From Byssochlamys sp. IMV 00236 (Eukaryota > Ascomycota > Eurotiomycetes > Eurotiales > Thermoascaceae), in contig MSJH02000670.1 in NCBI GenBank assembly GCA_001931875.2, positions 1 to 45,134 of the forward strand: 45,134 nucleotides of DNA, written 5' to 3'. The notes under the pieces were generated by a model, which saw nothing but the letters and a program-made list of their open reading frames with translations, made no database searches and was not told the origin of the DNA. The translations under genes and the position numbers were made by a program. This document shows, piece by piece, positions 23,549 through 34,801 of the stretch. Within the stretch, counting starts at the first letter, position 1, and every line of letters starts with the position of its first letter.

Positions 23549-24830
23549 ATGTCAATGTGCATCAATACAATACAAATTATGGATAGACAACCTGTAACTA
23601 GCGTCTTTTATGAAAACCGGAGAAGTTCGGGCACCACACCGAACTTTACTCCCAATTTTTATAATCCTTTTGAAGTGAAGCATCGCAGAAGAACCTCACG
23701 CGAACAGACGAGGATATTAGAAAAGGCATTCAACGATAATCCAAAACCCAACGGGAAATCAAGAGAGCGATTAGCACAGCTCTTGTCGATGAGTCCTCGC
23801 GGTGTTCAAATATGGTTTCAAAACAGACGAGCAAAAGCAAAGAGTAAGCAGCAGCAGGACAGGAAGCAAGGCGCCATCAAACAGTCTGATGACACGAGCA
23901 ATGATGGCTTGTTCAACACTTTTGAGAATTTTACAGCTGCAGTCAGTGGTGATGAAGACTTATCTACTCCTATGGTCTATAGCCACTCGCAGTCGTCTTT
24001 ATCATCTTTTGCAGAATCACTTGCTAGTTATGATCAGACTCAGCTTTCTATTCGTTCACCAATACTTGATGCAGAGACCCGAAAGGATTCGTCTGATGAC
24101 ATCAAGAAGAATAACTGTACTGATTATAGGTCGCATGGACAACAGTGGGATGACAACGTGTCTTTTGTAACTGAAGAGAAAGCCAAGAGCAAGCATGCCT
24201 TTTCGGTGCCATCCTTTGTTACCTCTGATGAATTGGCATGCAATTCCACTCAACTAACAAGTGTCGATCAAGATTGGTGGATGAATAGCCTTCCTCTGAG
24301 TTATCAAAACATGTATTATGCGCCTTTATTAGGCAATAGCAATGACATCAAAAACGCAGTAAATGAATCCATCACCTCTGCTACCATGACTACACCTTTC
24401 CTTGGACATTCACCACCAGTCATGGCAAACAGCTTTGATGCAGTAGATCAACTAAACGCATGGTCTATTGAACCTGTTGAGGATAGATGCAAGTTCGTAT
24501 TTGATAATGAACAGGCCAAAGCTCCAAAAAGGTTCAACACAAGTCGGATAGATAGTGTGAATAAAAACATGGATACAGCTGAATGGATTCAGACGGTTCC
24601 ATTATCATTTACAGAGAACAAGACAAGTTACTTCTTTAGCAATGATAGTCACAATAACAATAGTAAACATCCTTTTTTATTACAGCAAGAGAATGAATTT
24701 TATTATAAAGAAGATCAACAAGTAATTAAACATCAACCACGTTTAACTCTATTGTTAACATTTACTTTAGATTATGTCATACCCACTGCATCCAACCATA
24801 CTCTCTTATCCTTTAGCATTAAGCTTGTAA
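23549..24830 (+). CDS. Homeodomain transcription factor (Pho2/Phx1-like)
   Basis: Exons 23549-24721 and 24771-24830 give about 410 residues. The homeodomain (residues about 44-103) reads KHRRRTSREQTRILEKAF, NPKPNGKSRERLAQLLSMS and VQIWFQNRRAKAKSK, with Trp48, Phe49, Asn51 and Arg53 of the recognition helix intact. The NPKPN turn resembles fungal Pho2/Phx1-type factors. The rest is Ser/Asn/Gln-rich and probably disordered. Without splicing, the frame runs on for 29 further codons of hydrophobic nonsense. A 49-bp intron (24722-24770, GTAATT...TTTAG) instead ends the protein in QIMSYPLHPTILSYPLALSL, which is why I prefer the spliced form. The start could also be the Met at 23579, which has a better context. 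Target genes unknown. Confidence 0.85.
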
Positions 24831-25195
24831 TATTGATTAACCTTATGCCCATTCCTTTTTTATACTCTATGCACCCAAAATATGCTCTTTTAAGTTTGTA
24901 TACGCAATTTGGCCATTGAAATGTAATCTATGCAACTATGCCTTTCTCTTAACCTATTTGTACAGTTATCAATTACCATTATTACTATTTATTAGTTTTT
25001 TCCTTCTATATTTAGCTATTTAATAAAATAAATTAACTTATCATATCCCCTTCTTTTATATCTAAAGTTTAGAACTATATGATCACCTAAAAGACACTGA
25101 GTGTAGCAAGATATGAATTAAAAGGCCGCTAAAAGTCAAGCAAACTTGTGCACCTTGAAATTCAAAGACGTTGTGACTATTTCTTTAGATTAATT
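24831..25195. other. No gene recognised
   Basis: A 365-bp AT-rich spacer between the homeodomain gene and the SNU23 gene, both on the plus strand. I see only the expected terminator and promoter territory. Confidence 0.5.
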
Positions 25196-26011
25196 ATGAG
25201 TGCGTACGGTTCTGGTAAAGCTGTAGGTTATGATGAGCTCTCTTGTACAATAAATTCTCTAAACGCATGTTAATTTTAGAACGACACAGACTTTAGAAGA
25301 TCATGGAATAAGGAGGAATACGCAGCGAAAGCACGGGCTCGTGAAGCAAGAGATCGATTAGCAGAAGAAAATGAAGAACGTCGAAAGATGGGTTTGCCAC
25401 CTCTAAAGCCCAAGAAGAAAGAGGAAACAGACGAAGACAAGGAAAAACTGTCTCATCGTACACTGACTCTAGAGTTAGAAAAGAATGTAGGCAAAGTTCA
25501 AGTTATTCAATCAACCGATTCAAGAAAGCAACCGGGATTCTATTGTAAAGCCTGTGATATTACAATCAAAGACAGTGTTACCTATATAGATCACTTGAAC
25601 GGAAGAAAGCGTAATTAAATAGTCAATATAATACGAAAAAGAAGCTTATTAAATAGTACATGTTTGATAGATTTGGCAAACGCAGGCATTTCCAGAAAGG
25701 TAGAAAAGGCGAGTGTCGATGATGTGAAAGAACGTTTGGCGATGCTAAAGAGAAAACGAGAAAATCCAAAGTCTGAAGAATATGGTAAGTATAAGTAAAT
25801 ATGCACTATGGATGATAAACTCAGTTGTATAATAGACCTTGATGAAAGATTGGCAGCACTAAAGCAACAGGAAGAGGAAGAAAAGAGAAAGAAAAGAGAA
25901 AAGAAGAAACAAAAGAAGGAACACAAGAAGGAAGAAAAGACAGAGAGTACAGAAGAAGATGAGATGGCAAAAATGATGGGATTCTCTGGTTTTGGTTCTT
26001 CCAAAGCATGA
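25196..26011 (+). CDS. SNU23: Spliceosomal tri-snRNP protein SNU23 / ZMAT2
   Basis: Four exons (25196-25222, 25280-25610, 25671-25784, 25836-26011) give 215 residues. The first exon is only 27 nt. The N-terminus NDTDFRRSWNKEEYAAKARA is the conserved SNU23/ZMAT2 helix. The single matrin-type zinc finger, FYCKACDITIKDSVTYIDHL, is completed by NGRKH, whose His codon is split by intron 2 (C/AT). Next comes the HLANAGISRKVEKASVDDVK segment, then a Lys/Glu-rich region ending in MGFSGFGSSKA, also typical. The protein belongs to the B-complex spliceosome with Prp38 and helps position U6/5' splice site pairing. The acceptor at 25670 is the one that keeps the frame open. Confidence 0.92.
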
Positions 26012-26402
26012 TTCAATAAACCATTACAGCTTTATTTTTGTTTTATATAAGACCAAACTCCTCTTTCATCTATGATGAGAACATCCTTTTTCTATTTCTC
26101 ATCGGACCAACTACATAACTTGTTTGTTGACTAACTGTTGCCAAGCATTCATGGTGGGAGCTGAAGCTTCTCTATTCCCCTTGTCTAAAAGACGAATTCT
26201 TCATCAAGTTTACATAAAATAAGATGAATACAAACTGAGCCAAATCGAATTAAACATACTCATCGAACAGATTATCTTCATGATATATTGAGGACACTCT
26301 GTAAAGACTTGTTGTGTGATGAAAAAAGAAACAAGGCTTTTTTCTTAAACACTTCATTTTCCTAAGGAAGAAAGGGACAATAATCACATCTCTTTGAACA
26401 GT
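26012..26402. other. Convergent 3' region
   Basis: About 390 bp between the 3' ends of SNU23 (plus) and SLY1 (minus). No frame is supported. It should contain both polyadenylation signals. Confidence 0.5.
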
Positions 26403-28707
26403 TTATTCTTCTTTATGTCCTAGTGTAGCCAATTGATTCAAGAATTGATGTGGGGAGAGAATTTCTGTTGATCCATAAATGATCTTTCTTTTACTATTAT
26501 TTTGCTAATTGTTTTATGTGTTAATGAGTTGTTCTTTAATGGTTATAATAACTTACAGTAGCGAGTTCTTGTAAATTCTGATATTCCAAATAGTTTCCAC
26601 CTCCTACAATAAAGACAATTGCCTCTTGGAAGGCAATCTTGTGTTGACGAGGATTCTTTGAATTTTTACTGACTTTTGGGTCAAAGTATAAGTAGTCGCT
26701 TGCTTTGGATGCTTCATTTGGAGGAGGCGACATGATATCAGAAACGATACTACTCACAACTAATTCTTTACGAGTAGGCAGCAAGTTCTTTACTCCTGAC
26801 AGCAAGTTTTCAAATCCTCCTCCTAATCCTCCTTCCTTCAGTCGATCAGACAACTATGGAAAATGGTTTAGTAAAATGTACGTGATACTAAAAACAGTAT
26901 CGTCTACCTTATTTCCGATACTGCTAAATCCACGGAAAAGATCGTTTTGGGAGAAACCTGTCTGAGGTTGACCAGATGGTGCGATCATGGACGTCATTCT
27001 CATAAGCGCACGTACTCTATATACATTAAGGGGAATTAAGCACACTATTCTTTCAACTTTACTTTTTTTTACTTTTTGATATAATCTAGTGGTCTCAAGT
27101 CACATCCAGCTTCGCTTAATGCCTTTTCGTAAGCATCCATGTCATCCTTTGGGATGTCTTCCAGAGTAGATAGATAATAGATCAAAAACAAGCGCATCTT
27201 ATCCTCTGGGTTCTTCTTTGATGCATCGCGAATAGTCTCCAACAGCATGCTCTTGCTTTGTCTGGTAATATTTTCTTCCATTTGGAAAAAGCTATCCAGT
27301 TGTCTATCCTTTATAGCATTTAACAAGGCAGTAGCTACATTCATGTGCATGTCCAATGTCGCCTTTCTCGCTGTTAACTCGGGTAAGGCTGTGATAGCTG
27401 ACTTGAGTAGTTTCGTATTGGACGACATATCAATCTGACCAACATCTTCCAACGAGGACACACCGCTGATACTCGTGATCTCGGCCGCATCTTTCTTGTA
27501 CTTGTTCAATTCGACATCAATGTCTTCTGCTACCTGTGGGAAGGGACTGGATGCATTCTTTGTCCAAAAAAAGTCCTTGGTGTCAAGATCATAGCTCCTC
27601 TTTTTACCATCTTCTGCTTCAAGAGTGATCCTATTGAGATTCAAAGAAAGCACATCGTGAACGAGTGCCTCATAAGTCCATGAATGGCTCAACATCGGAG
27701 TCAAATCCATGCTTCTGTCCAATAAAATAAGTACAGGTCGCTGTAAGGTGTTGTTGTTATTTTCGGTAAACAAATTGGTTCTACTATTCATCACATGGTC
27801 GCGCAGTTTGCCATCAAGCTTTTGAGCGACCATTTCTGCTGCGTTTCCTCGAGGACAGCGGATGATAGGTATTGTGCCCATAGTCACAATGACTGAAAAG
27901 AGTGCATTCACTGTCTTGTCAATCGTTTCCTCAATCTGTGCTTCAGTTGCATCTGAGCTGTTTAGTCTGATAAAGGCATCAGGTTGACTAAGCGAAAAGA
28001 CATTGGGGTTTGTGCAGATGAAGTTGAGATATTGATCGTAGACCTATCCTATATTTATTATTGGTTGAACAAACGACGACAAGCATTTCTTTCGCATCCT
28101 ACCTGGCTAACAAGTTCGGCTGTATTATTCGTTGTTGTCATGGTCGCAAATTCGTCTAATAGTGATCGAGGTATTGCCGAGCAAAAATTAATATAATAGG
28201 AATCGTACAAGCTACGACTCAAATCCTACTCCTACAGGTTAATATAATAATACTCTCTGGTTATTGCACGTCCTTACCTGACAGATTTTTTTGATATTCT
28301 CTATGGTAGGCTCGACGAAATAGATGGCGGGTACGTCAGGTAACGCTGATCTCTCTTGGTTAATGAGCCTGTTTTAAATGTTAAAAAGACTGTTTATAAA
28401 AAGCGAACAATAGTCTCATACATGTGAACCGTTACTCCATTTTCACGTAAATCGTTGACTCTTAAAATAGATGAAATCACGTCTTGCCCAAACTTGTCAA
28501 AGATGAGAACCTTCCAAACAATATTCTCTGATTCATCTGCCACTAATGGTTCTTCTGCTGAATTCAAGTGAAGCATTTTGATAATGGCGGCTGTTAAGAT
28601 GTGAGAAACACTACACTTTATGTCATCTGGCATCATCCATTACCGCGTTGAGCACTGCGCAAAGAGTTTGCATCGACTAACGACAAAGGACTTGTTGGTT
28701 GTTGCAT
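26403..28707 (-). CDS. SLY1: SM-family protein SLY1 (ER-Golgi SNARE regulator)
   Basis: Eight exons (28644-28707, 28422-28590, 28278-28368, 28103-28225, 27073-28043, 26908-27016, 26557-26853, 26403-26504) join to 641 residues, near the length of yeast Sly1 and human SCFD1. Sec1/Munc18 features: [77 protein letters not shown] and [11 protein letters not shown], and near the C-terminus [20 protein letters not shown] and [17 protein letters not shown]. It binds the syntaxin-5/Sed5 SNARE to guide vesicle fusion at the ER-Golgi boundary. The last intron uses the acceptor CAATTAG at 26505; nearer AGs break the frame. Confidence 0.93.
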
Positions 28708-29143
28708 AAACAATGGTTAAAAAAGAAAAAAAGAAAATATATCAAGCTGTGCGCATTCTGAAATGTTTTTGTGCACCTGACAAAGAATTTTCGCGCACTT
28801 CACACTCACAATTTTCATCTACAGATCTTCCTTTCTCTCTCTCTCCAGCGTATATTGGGCATCCGCTACTGCCGACTTTTTCTTTTAGTTACGTTGATAA
28901 TTACATATCAGTTAACGAATAGTGCAGATCATATCTACTCATTGCTACTGTTTAATCGATCATGCCTCTATATCTCTGAGACATAGTAGCATCGTTCGAT
29001 TCGAACGCTCTCTCTCTACCTGGAGAAAATGTATCACAAAGACCATAGCTTATCTGCTTAGCACAAGTCTCATAAAACAGGCACGTCAAATAGTATACAT
29101 ACGGATTCAGTAAGAAAAGAACTTTTTTTTTCGAATAACAGTA
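28708..29143. other. Upstream region of SLY1, no gene
   Basis: AT-rich sequence with short frames only. The palindrome GTTCGATTCGAAC near 28995 superficially resembles a tRNA B box but no cloverleaf is visible. Confidence 0.5.
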
Positions 29144-29345
29144 TCATTGATTATTAGGAGTAAGTGTCCAAGCTTCGGGAGGAGAACCGTGTTCGATACG
29201 GCGATGAAATTCATGTGGTCTACCATATCCACAATGTACACTATTGGCGAGCTTGAATATGTTCTTCCAAGCATTCATGACATTTTGCCAAAGCAATCCA
29301 CATTGACGAAGGGACGCTATGGAAGTTCAGCAAATGCTTGTTACT
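29144..29345 (-). pseudogene. TnpB/Fanzor-like C-terminal remnant (second copy)
   Basis: The minus-strand frame ending at 29144 reads LRQCGLLWQNVMNAWKNIFK, then GYGRPHEFHRRIEHGSPPEA and WTLTPNNQ before a stop. This is the end of a TnpB/Fanzor-type protein: second zinc-ribbon Cys, the RuvC-III block normally written LWQRDVNAAKNI, and a GxGRPxEF tail. Here the catalytic Asp position is Val (WQNVMNA) and one base insertion (CCC for CC) shifts the frame just upstream of LRQCG, where the other frame reads NFHSV. DNA identity to the 970-1080 segment is obvious (for example ACTTCCATAG-GTCC and GATACGGCGAT-type blocks). Nothing further 5' is recognisable, so it is a truncated dead copy. Confidence 0.6.
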
Positions 29346-30556
29346 GGCTCCCGTAAATCTTCATTATGTGTTACCATTAGCCCATAAATATATGCATGTG
29401 GTTCATTAATAAATACCTGCTTAGCTTTAAACTTGACAAGTTAAAGACAGTGTTGAACATATAAAGATTAGCTTCCTTATGAATATTCTTTCACTATTCT
29501 TGAACCCAAGTGAGGTTTTTTTTTTAGCATACTGATTTTTGCGCTTATTTGTGTATCATTAAATAAAGGTTATGTTTATTTAATTAAACGCATACCAATT
29601 AGTTTGGATCAAATGCACAATAGTATGTGTTTACATGTATTTTTCTATCTTACACCGAAACTGTCTTTATCAGTCCAAGCAAATTAATGCGTAAAGGGAA
29701 AGTTGACTCAGGGCCAGACGTATGTGCAGACATATCCATTTAACCAAGAATATAAAATATGTTTATATCCAATACTAAACGACCATGACAACAGTGTCTA
29801 CACGAATCTGTTTAATATAAAAGAAAAACAACATTTTATGCAATAAAAAGGACACAACAGCTCTTTGGTTTATACTTTTAACTCAAATGAAAATCAAGCT
29901 TACTATTCTTACTATCTAATAATGGCGAAAGTCTATTGCAAAAACGACAAGCTTATACAAATCTAGTCAGACTTATTGCCAAGCAAGCATGCAAATTCAG
30001 AAAACTAGCAGCAAAATCAACAGCAGTTTAAAGAAACCTCATAATGTCAGAATTTATAAAATACCACATATTTTTTAAGCTTTTTGTTTCTATGCGTCAC
30101 TAAAAAAGTGATAAAGGCAGATGAACTTTATTTCAGAGCAAGGGAAGCAAGTGTAACCGTAATATTATAAAGACAACGAGTGTCATGGCTTGAGTTGGAA
30201 TAGTTCAAAAATGAACTTTTACTGTACATTATTACCTTTTGGGAGAACGGGCGCTGTCAGATGGTCAGTAGCCAAAGTGCATCATCAATATTGAAAAACT
30301 GAGCAAGTTAAGAGAGGTACCCATAAACCAATGCTTTGAAGTCCAGAAAAATAATTGGAATACGGATATAGAACTATAAAAAGTTTTGTCAAGTCCACAC
30401 TTTCGTGTAAAAAAAATTCCAGTATATATATATTTTAGTGATTGAGTATATTGTATGTATAAAAGGGATTGCAATGTACAAAAGGGGAACTATCAAGAAG
30501 GAAACAGTAAATGGAAAGTAAGGGGAATGTTTGTATAATATACACCATCTTTACTA
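29346..30556. other. No gene recognised
   Basis: About 1.2 kb of AT-rich DNA between two element remnants, with no open frame of interest on either strand. It is probably old intergenic or element-derived sequence. No polymerase-like frames, which one might expect 3' of a gag gene, are seen. Confidence 0.55.
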
Positions 30557-32639
30557 TCAAGTGTTCTTTGACAATCCATATTCCAACTCTACCTTCTTTA
30601 GAATATCTCGAAACATATTGATCATCACAGACTCACTGGCAGATTCATCCGTCTTGCCTTTCTGATCAGGTATTGTAGCCTCAGTAGTAGGCTTTTCTTC
30701 CTGTTTGGGTGAGATCGACGCAGACGCTTGATCTTGCTCGGGCGACGTCAGTTCAGAAGCAAGTTCGACGCTTTTTTTCTGCTTTGGTAAGTTTAACTCA
30801 GATGAGGAGCTAATAGATCTTTGACTTTGTTTAGATGGCATCGGCTCGGTTACCCTTTCTTTCTGTCTAGACTTTGCAGCCTCAGAGAGTTCAAAAGTCC
30901 TTTCTTTTCGTTTGGCTGTTAGAGGTTCAGGAGGCTCAATAGTTCGTCCTTTCAGCTTGGGCACAGTTCGCTCAGCCTTTGGCCTTTAGAACTTCAGGAT
31001 GTTCAATCATTCGTTCTTTCAGCTTGGGTATACTTGTACTCTTTATATCTGAAGAAGTGTCTGCCTTTGCCTGTTTCTTCTTCTTTGAGGATGCAGGCGT
31101 CATGTACTCTGCATACTCTTCTGGTGAGATAGGGCTATTTGGAATATCCTTGAATCCTTTTGTAAAATCTTGCTCTGCCTTAATCTCTACAGGTGAACCG
31201 CAAGCATTTCAATGAACGGGCCGTATCATCTGCAGCTCAGCACAATCCTCCAGATGCCCCTGAGAGGAATCAAGCCTGCAATGCCTACAGTTCTCCGGCT
31301 CTGCTTTCCGTCTCTTTACGTAATCTAGTTCATCTTGACACATTCTCTTTTGTGACGAAGATAAACTCTTAATCATTGAAAACTGGTTGGTTGTATCTTT
31401 ATGCACCATGGTCACTTTGGTCGTTAGATCTTTACGAACCATGGTGACTTTACTGAGCAAGTCCTTATGAACCATTGAAATTTGAGTAGTGGCCACTGGT
31501 TTATTCATGCTTGATATCATATTAAGTGTATCCTTTTTGATCATAGAAAGCGAGGAACTGCCAGCAATTCTTCGATCTGACAGAGGCAATGCACTTGTTG
31601 GAGCTCTTGGATATATCGTATATGAGTTGTAAGCGAGGGTTATGTCTGGTATAGGCGCTATAGGAACTATGGTTCTAGTTTCTACTGGATTAACGCGTTC
31701 GTGATCCATCTCTAGTAATTCTAGCTCTTCTGCTTTTCTTGTTGTGATTGGAATAGTTGCATCGATGCGGCGTCAAGGTAGTCTTCCTTTTCTTCAAGTA
31801 AGGATTGCAGCCTCTCAAGACTGTCATTGATGGTAGAGTAAGGGCCTTCAAGATAACCTTGTTCTTGAAGAGCCTCTGAGAGACAAGACTTGATGAGCAT
31901 CTTTAGAGGATCCTGAGTGGATTGAATGAAGAAATGAACGAGTATAGGACCATCTGGTATCATTGCTTTTTTCCATGCATTCGTGAAACGATGAAATATT
32001 TATAGCTGGTTCACCATTTGCTTGTTTGGTGCTAATAAACTGTTGACGACTCTTTTGTAGATCCAAAGTGATATCCCAGCGTAAGGTCAACTTTTCGCGA
32101 ATTTCCTTCCAATACGTCATTTTAAGTGTTGGTTCTAAACCAAAGGCTTGTTCAAACCATTTCATGATTTTTTGGTCACCTCCCTTACGCACAGACGCGG
32201 CCAGATACTGGAGCCAGGAGGCATCAAGGTCGACGCGATAAAACGCCAAGGTTGACTCAAATTTTTCAATAAAGTCATATATTGTCAAAAAGGTATTACC
32301 TTGATCTACTTCTTCTTGGAATATATGTTTGAGCATAGATGTATCACATAAGCTGAATGGTGGTATGGTTGTTCCTTTGGAAGGAGTAGCAGGGATGGTG
32401 GTAGGAGTAATAGAAGTAATAGTAATAGTAGTAACAGACACTGGTATGGTCACTTTTGGTAAATTAACTGATTTTGCTGATAGAGAATTTTGGATAGTAC
32501 TGAGACGTTCCTCGCAATGCTGAAGTTCTTGCTTTATTTGTCTGATTTTCTCGTCAAGCAGTTGTAGATCATGTTGCATATTAGTATCAGATCTTGACAT
32601 GACTAGCTGTTCTATCTTTTCTGATAGATTTATAACCAT
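30557..32639 (-). pseudogene. Retrotransposon gag-like pseudogene
   Basis: Four overlapping minus-strand frames together spell one protein. It starts at 32639 with a coiled coil (QHDLQLLDEKIRQIKQELQH). A capsid-like stretch follows (IYDFIEKFESTLAFYRVDLD, WLQYLAASVRKGG, YWKEIREKLTLRWD), as in Ty3/gypsy-type Gag. Next are 11-residue repeats, a zinc-knuckle-like CRHCRLDSSQGHLEDC (C-x2-C-x7-H-x3-C), and a Lys/Glu/Pro-rich repetitive tail ending at 30557. Lesions: +1 A near 32005, missing A near 31731, stop codon at 31209, +1 G near 30983. No protease, reverse transcriptase, integrase or long terminal repeats were found nearby. I read it as a decayed gag or gag-derived gene; untested alternatives are introns or sequencing errors. 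Confidence 0.6.
31348..31556 (-). repeat. 11-residue (33-nt) coding repeats in gag-like gene
   Basis: About six imperfect units of pattern hSMh(H/R/K)KDhhxx, for example ISMVHKDLLSK, VTMVRKDLTTK and VTMVHKDTTNQ, flanked by degenerate LSMIKKDTLN and FSMIKSLSSS. The three central units are also similar at the DNA level (ACCATGGT(G/T)C core). Confidence 0.75.
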
Positions 32640-33392
32640 CGTTGTAAGCCCTCATAAGTAATTGCGCTTACAGAATCAGATACATTGCTTGATCTTAATC
32701 AAAGGCAGCTGTTCAGCTTGCTGTAGGGACATTAGCAGAGCTTGTATTTTTTTTTATATTTGGTAAAAAGCACAAACTCCGCAGATAACGCTTTATGTCA
32801 AACGAATAACAAAGTAGGCTGAGTAACAAAGCAATGACCGAACGCATAAGCCATTGAATCACATTGGCTTTGAATGAAGCACATATGCTTAGCGTTTGTT
32901 TCACAAGTAATGATATCATAAAGTCACTATTTTTTTTTATTCGTTGCCATGGTAAAAAAAAAAAATAAAGCTTAAAAAAAAAAGGTTGCAACGTGGAGGA
33001 ATTGAATGACCGAAGACAACCATGACAGATTGAAGACCGCACGAGGGAATAGGAGAAGAAGAGATAGACAAGACGTGATACAAAATAATTAATAGGTTCT
33101 ACCCACGTACAAAGAAAATAAAAATATAAAATATGAAAGCTTAATAAGAATAAGCTATGTTGAAGTAAAAGTTCTTATAGAATCGTCTGCTATTTCTTTT
33201 TTAGACAAAGAAAATATAGTTTCAAGGATGTTTGCCTCATTAAGAATATAGTGTAGCACCGAGTAGCAAACTGTATAAATTTTTATAAAAATTTCTTTAT
33301 TCTCTCTTTCTTTTTTCTTTTCTTTTAACTTTATTCCCCTTTTCTCTTTACTTTTTATACCCTTCTTTTTTTATCCTTCTTTTATTTTGTCT
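32640..33392. other. No gene recognised
   Basis: AT-rich 750-bp stretch upstream of both the gag-like remnant (minus) and a plus-strand gene. The last 100 bp are very pyrimidine-rich, as expected for a fungal leader. No supported coding frame. Confidence 0.5.
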
Positions 33393-34734
33393 ATGGCAGA
33401 TGAATCACACTTTAGAAAATACCATCTTACAAAGAATAGTAGCGTAAAATCAGATACATCATCTTCATCTCGCAAGTTTCGCTGGTCGTCTTGTTTTTCA
33501 TTTGTGACAAATAAATTAAAACGATATTCAAAATTAAATACTTCTCCATCATTCGAGGTTCTTCATGCTCTAAATGATGATCAAAAAGAGTTTTCAGTTC
33601 AAGGTAAAACATAAAAAAAAGTTTAAATGAGCAAGTCTAACCAAATAAATAGACTCAGCCAAGCTGACGACGATGACAGCATCCTCTTCTTTTACTTCAC
33701 ATAATGATATATCCTCATCTCAATGGAAAGAACCAACATCGTCCCTTCTTCCTCCTCCTAGACAGCCCAAGCCAAAGAGACAGAGTATCCAGATACCTAC
33801 CAGTAACAAAGATCGCATTCCACTGATAGACCCTACACTCACACCTAAAGTAAAGCCCAAGTCTACCAAGGGACAACCCACTCTGTTACGCTTATCTCTT
33901 GACGCTGAATGTCTTCAATCACCTACACAAAGTATCAAAGACGATGATAACGAAAGTGTCTCTACTGGATACTCTGGTAGCACATCGAATCATCCCACTC
34001 CTTTCCGAAGTGGTACACTTGGTGCCACAAAGCCATCAAGCGATTTGGTCATCCCACCCTTGCCTTCAAGGCCAACCAACTCTTCTCTCGATTCATGGTT
34101 GACCGCAACTGAGAAACCATTAGACTCTTGCATCTCTGTAAGCGCGATGAGTCAACCTGAGGAAGAGGTTGACTTAATTGATGAGTCCAGACGGTTATCT
34201 CTTAAAGAAAGAAGACGAAGAAAGTCACCCTTGACATTACCTGGCGCGGAGCAACTCACTTTAGCTATCAAGGAAACAAAGATAAGTGAAAACGAAGATC
34301 ACACTTGGCGACATCAATTGGTAGAACAAAGCGTGATATACTCATTTCGAGATAAATATCGTCAAGAAGCCATGTTATCCTTAGAAGGAAAGAAACAACA
34401 AGAAGAAGAAAAGTCTTTGGATAATTCTAAAAATAAAAAAATCAGTAGCAAATCACGCCGATCATCTCACATTGATCAGCCATCAGAACTCACACAGAAA
34501 GAACGTAGTCAAGAAAGATCCGAAGGACTCGAAATTATCTGTGAAGATGAAATACCAAAAATAGTCTCTCGTGCCATGATACAAATACCAGAAACACCAC
34601 CTCATCATCAACAATTTACCCCCTCCTTGATTTCGGTGCCTTCTACGCCCAATTCTATTGATTCCTCCATGATTGATCATGAAGAATACCTTGTTCAGCA
34701 ACATGCTTTGGCTGTCTGCTTAACTTCAGATTAG
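33393..34734 (+). CDS. Ser/Pro-rich protein of unknown function
   Basis: Exons 33393-33603 and 33653-34734 encode 430 residues; the 49-bp intron joins VQ/DSAKL in frame. I do not recognise a domain. The protein is mostly low-complexity Ser/Thr/Pro, with proline motifs (LLPPPRQPKPKR, LVIPPLPSRP), a basic cluster (RLSLKERRRRKSPLTLP) and one better-ordered segment, HTWRHQLVEQSVIYSFRDKY. It ends with PETPPHHQQFTPSLI and ISVPSTPNSIDSS. The RLSL and RRSS sites look like basophilic kinase targets. The gene is convergent with SCO1, 67 bp apart. It may be a fungal-specific regulatory or adaptor protein, but that is only inference. Confidence 0.75.
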
Positions 34735-34801
34735 GCTGGTTCCTTTTTCTTTTTTTTTTGTTATATTAAACATTTATTTCTGTACATAAACTCCTTGTTC
34801 T

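Noticed and set aside
28985..29010. GTTCGATTCGAAC, resembling a tRNA B box
   Set aside because: No acceptor stem, A box or anticodon arm can be folded around it on either strand; it is just a palindrome.
31721..32020. Splicing as an explanation for the frame changes in the gag-like gene
   Set aside because: No GT-AG pair with a usable donor, branch site and correct phase was found near the shifts; single-base changes in A-runs explain them better.
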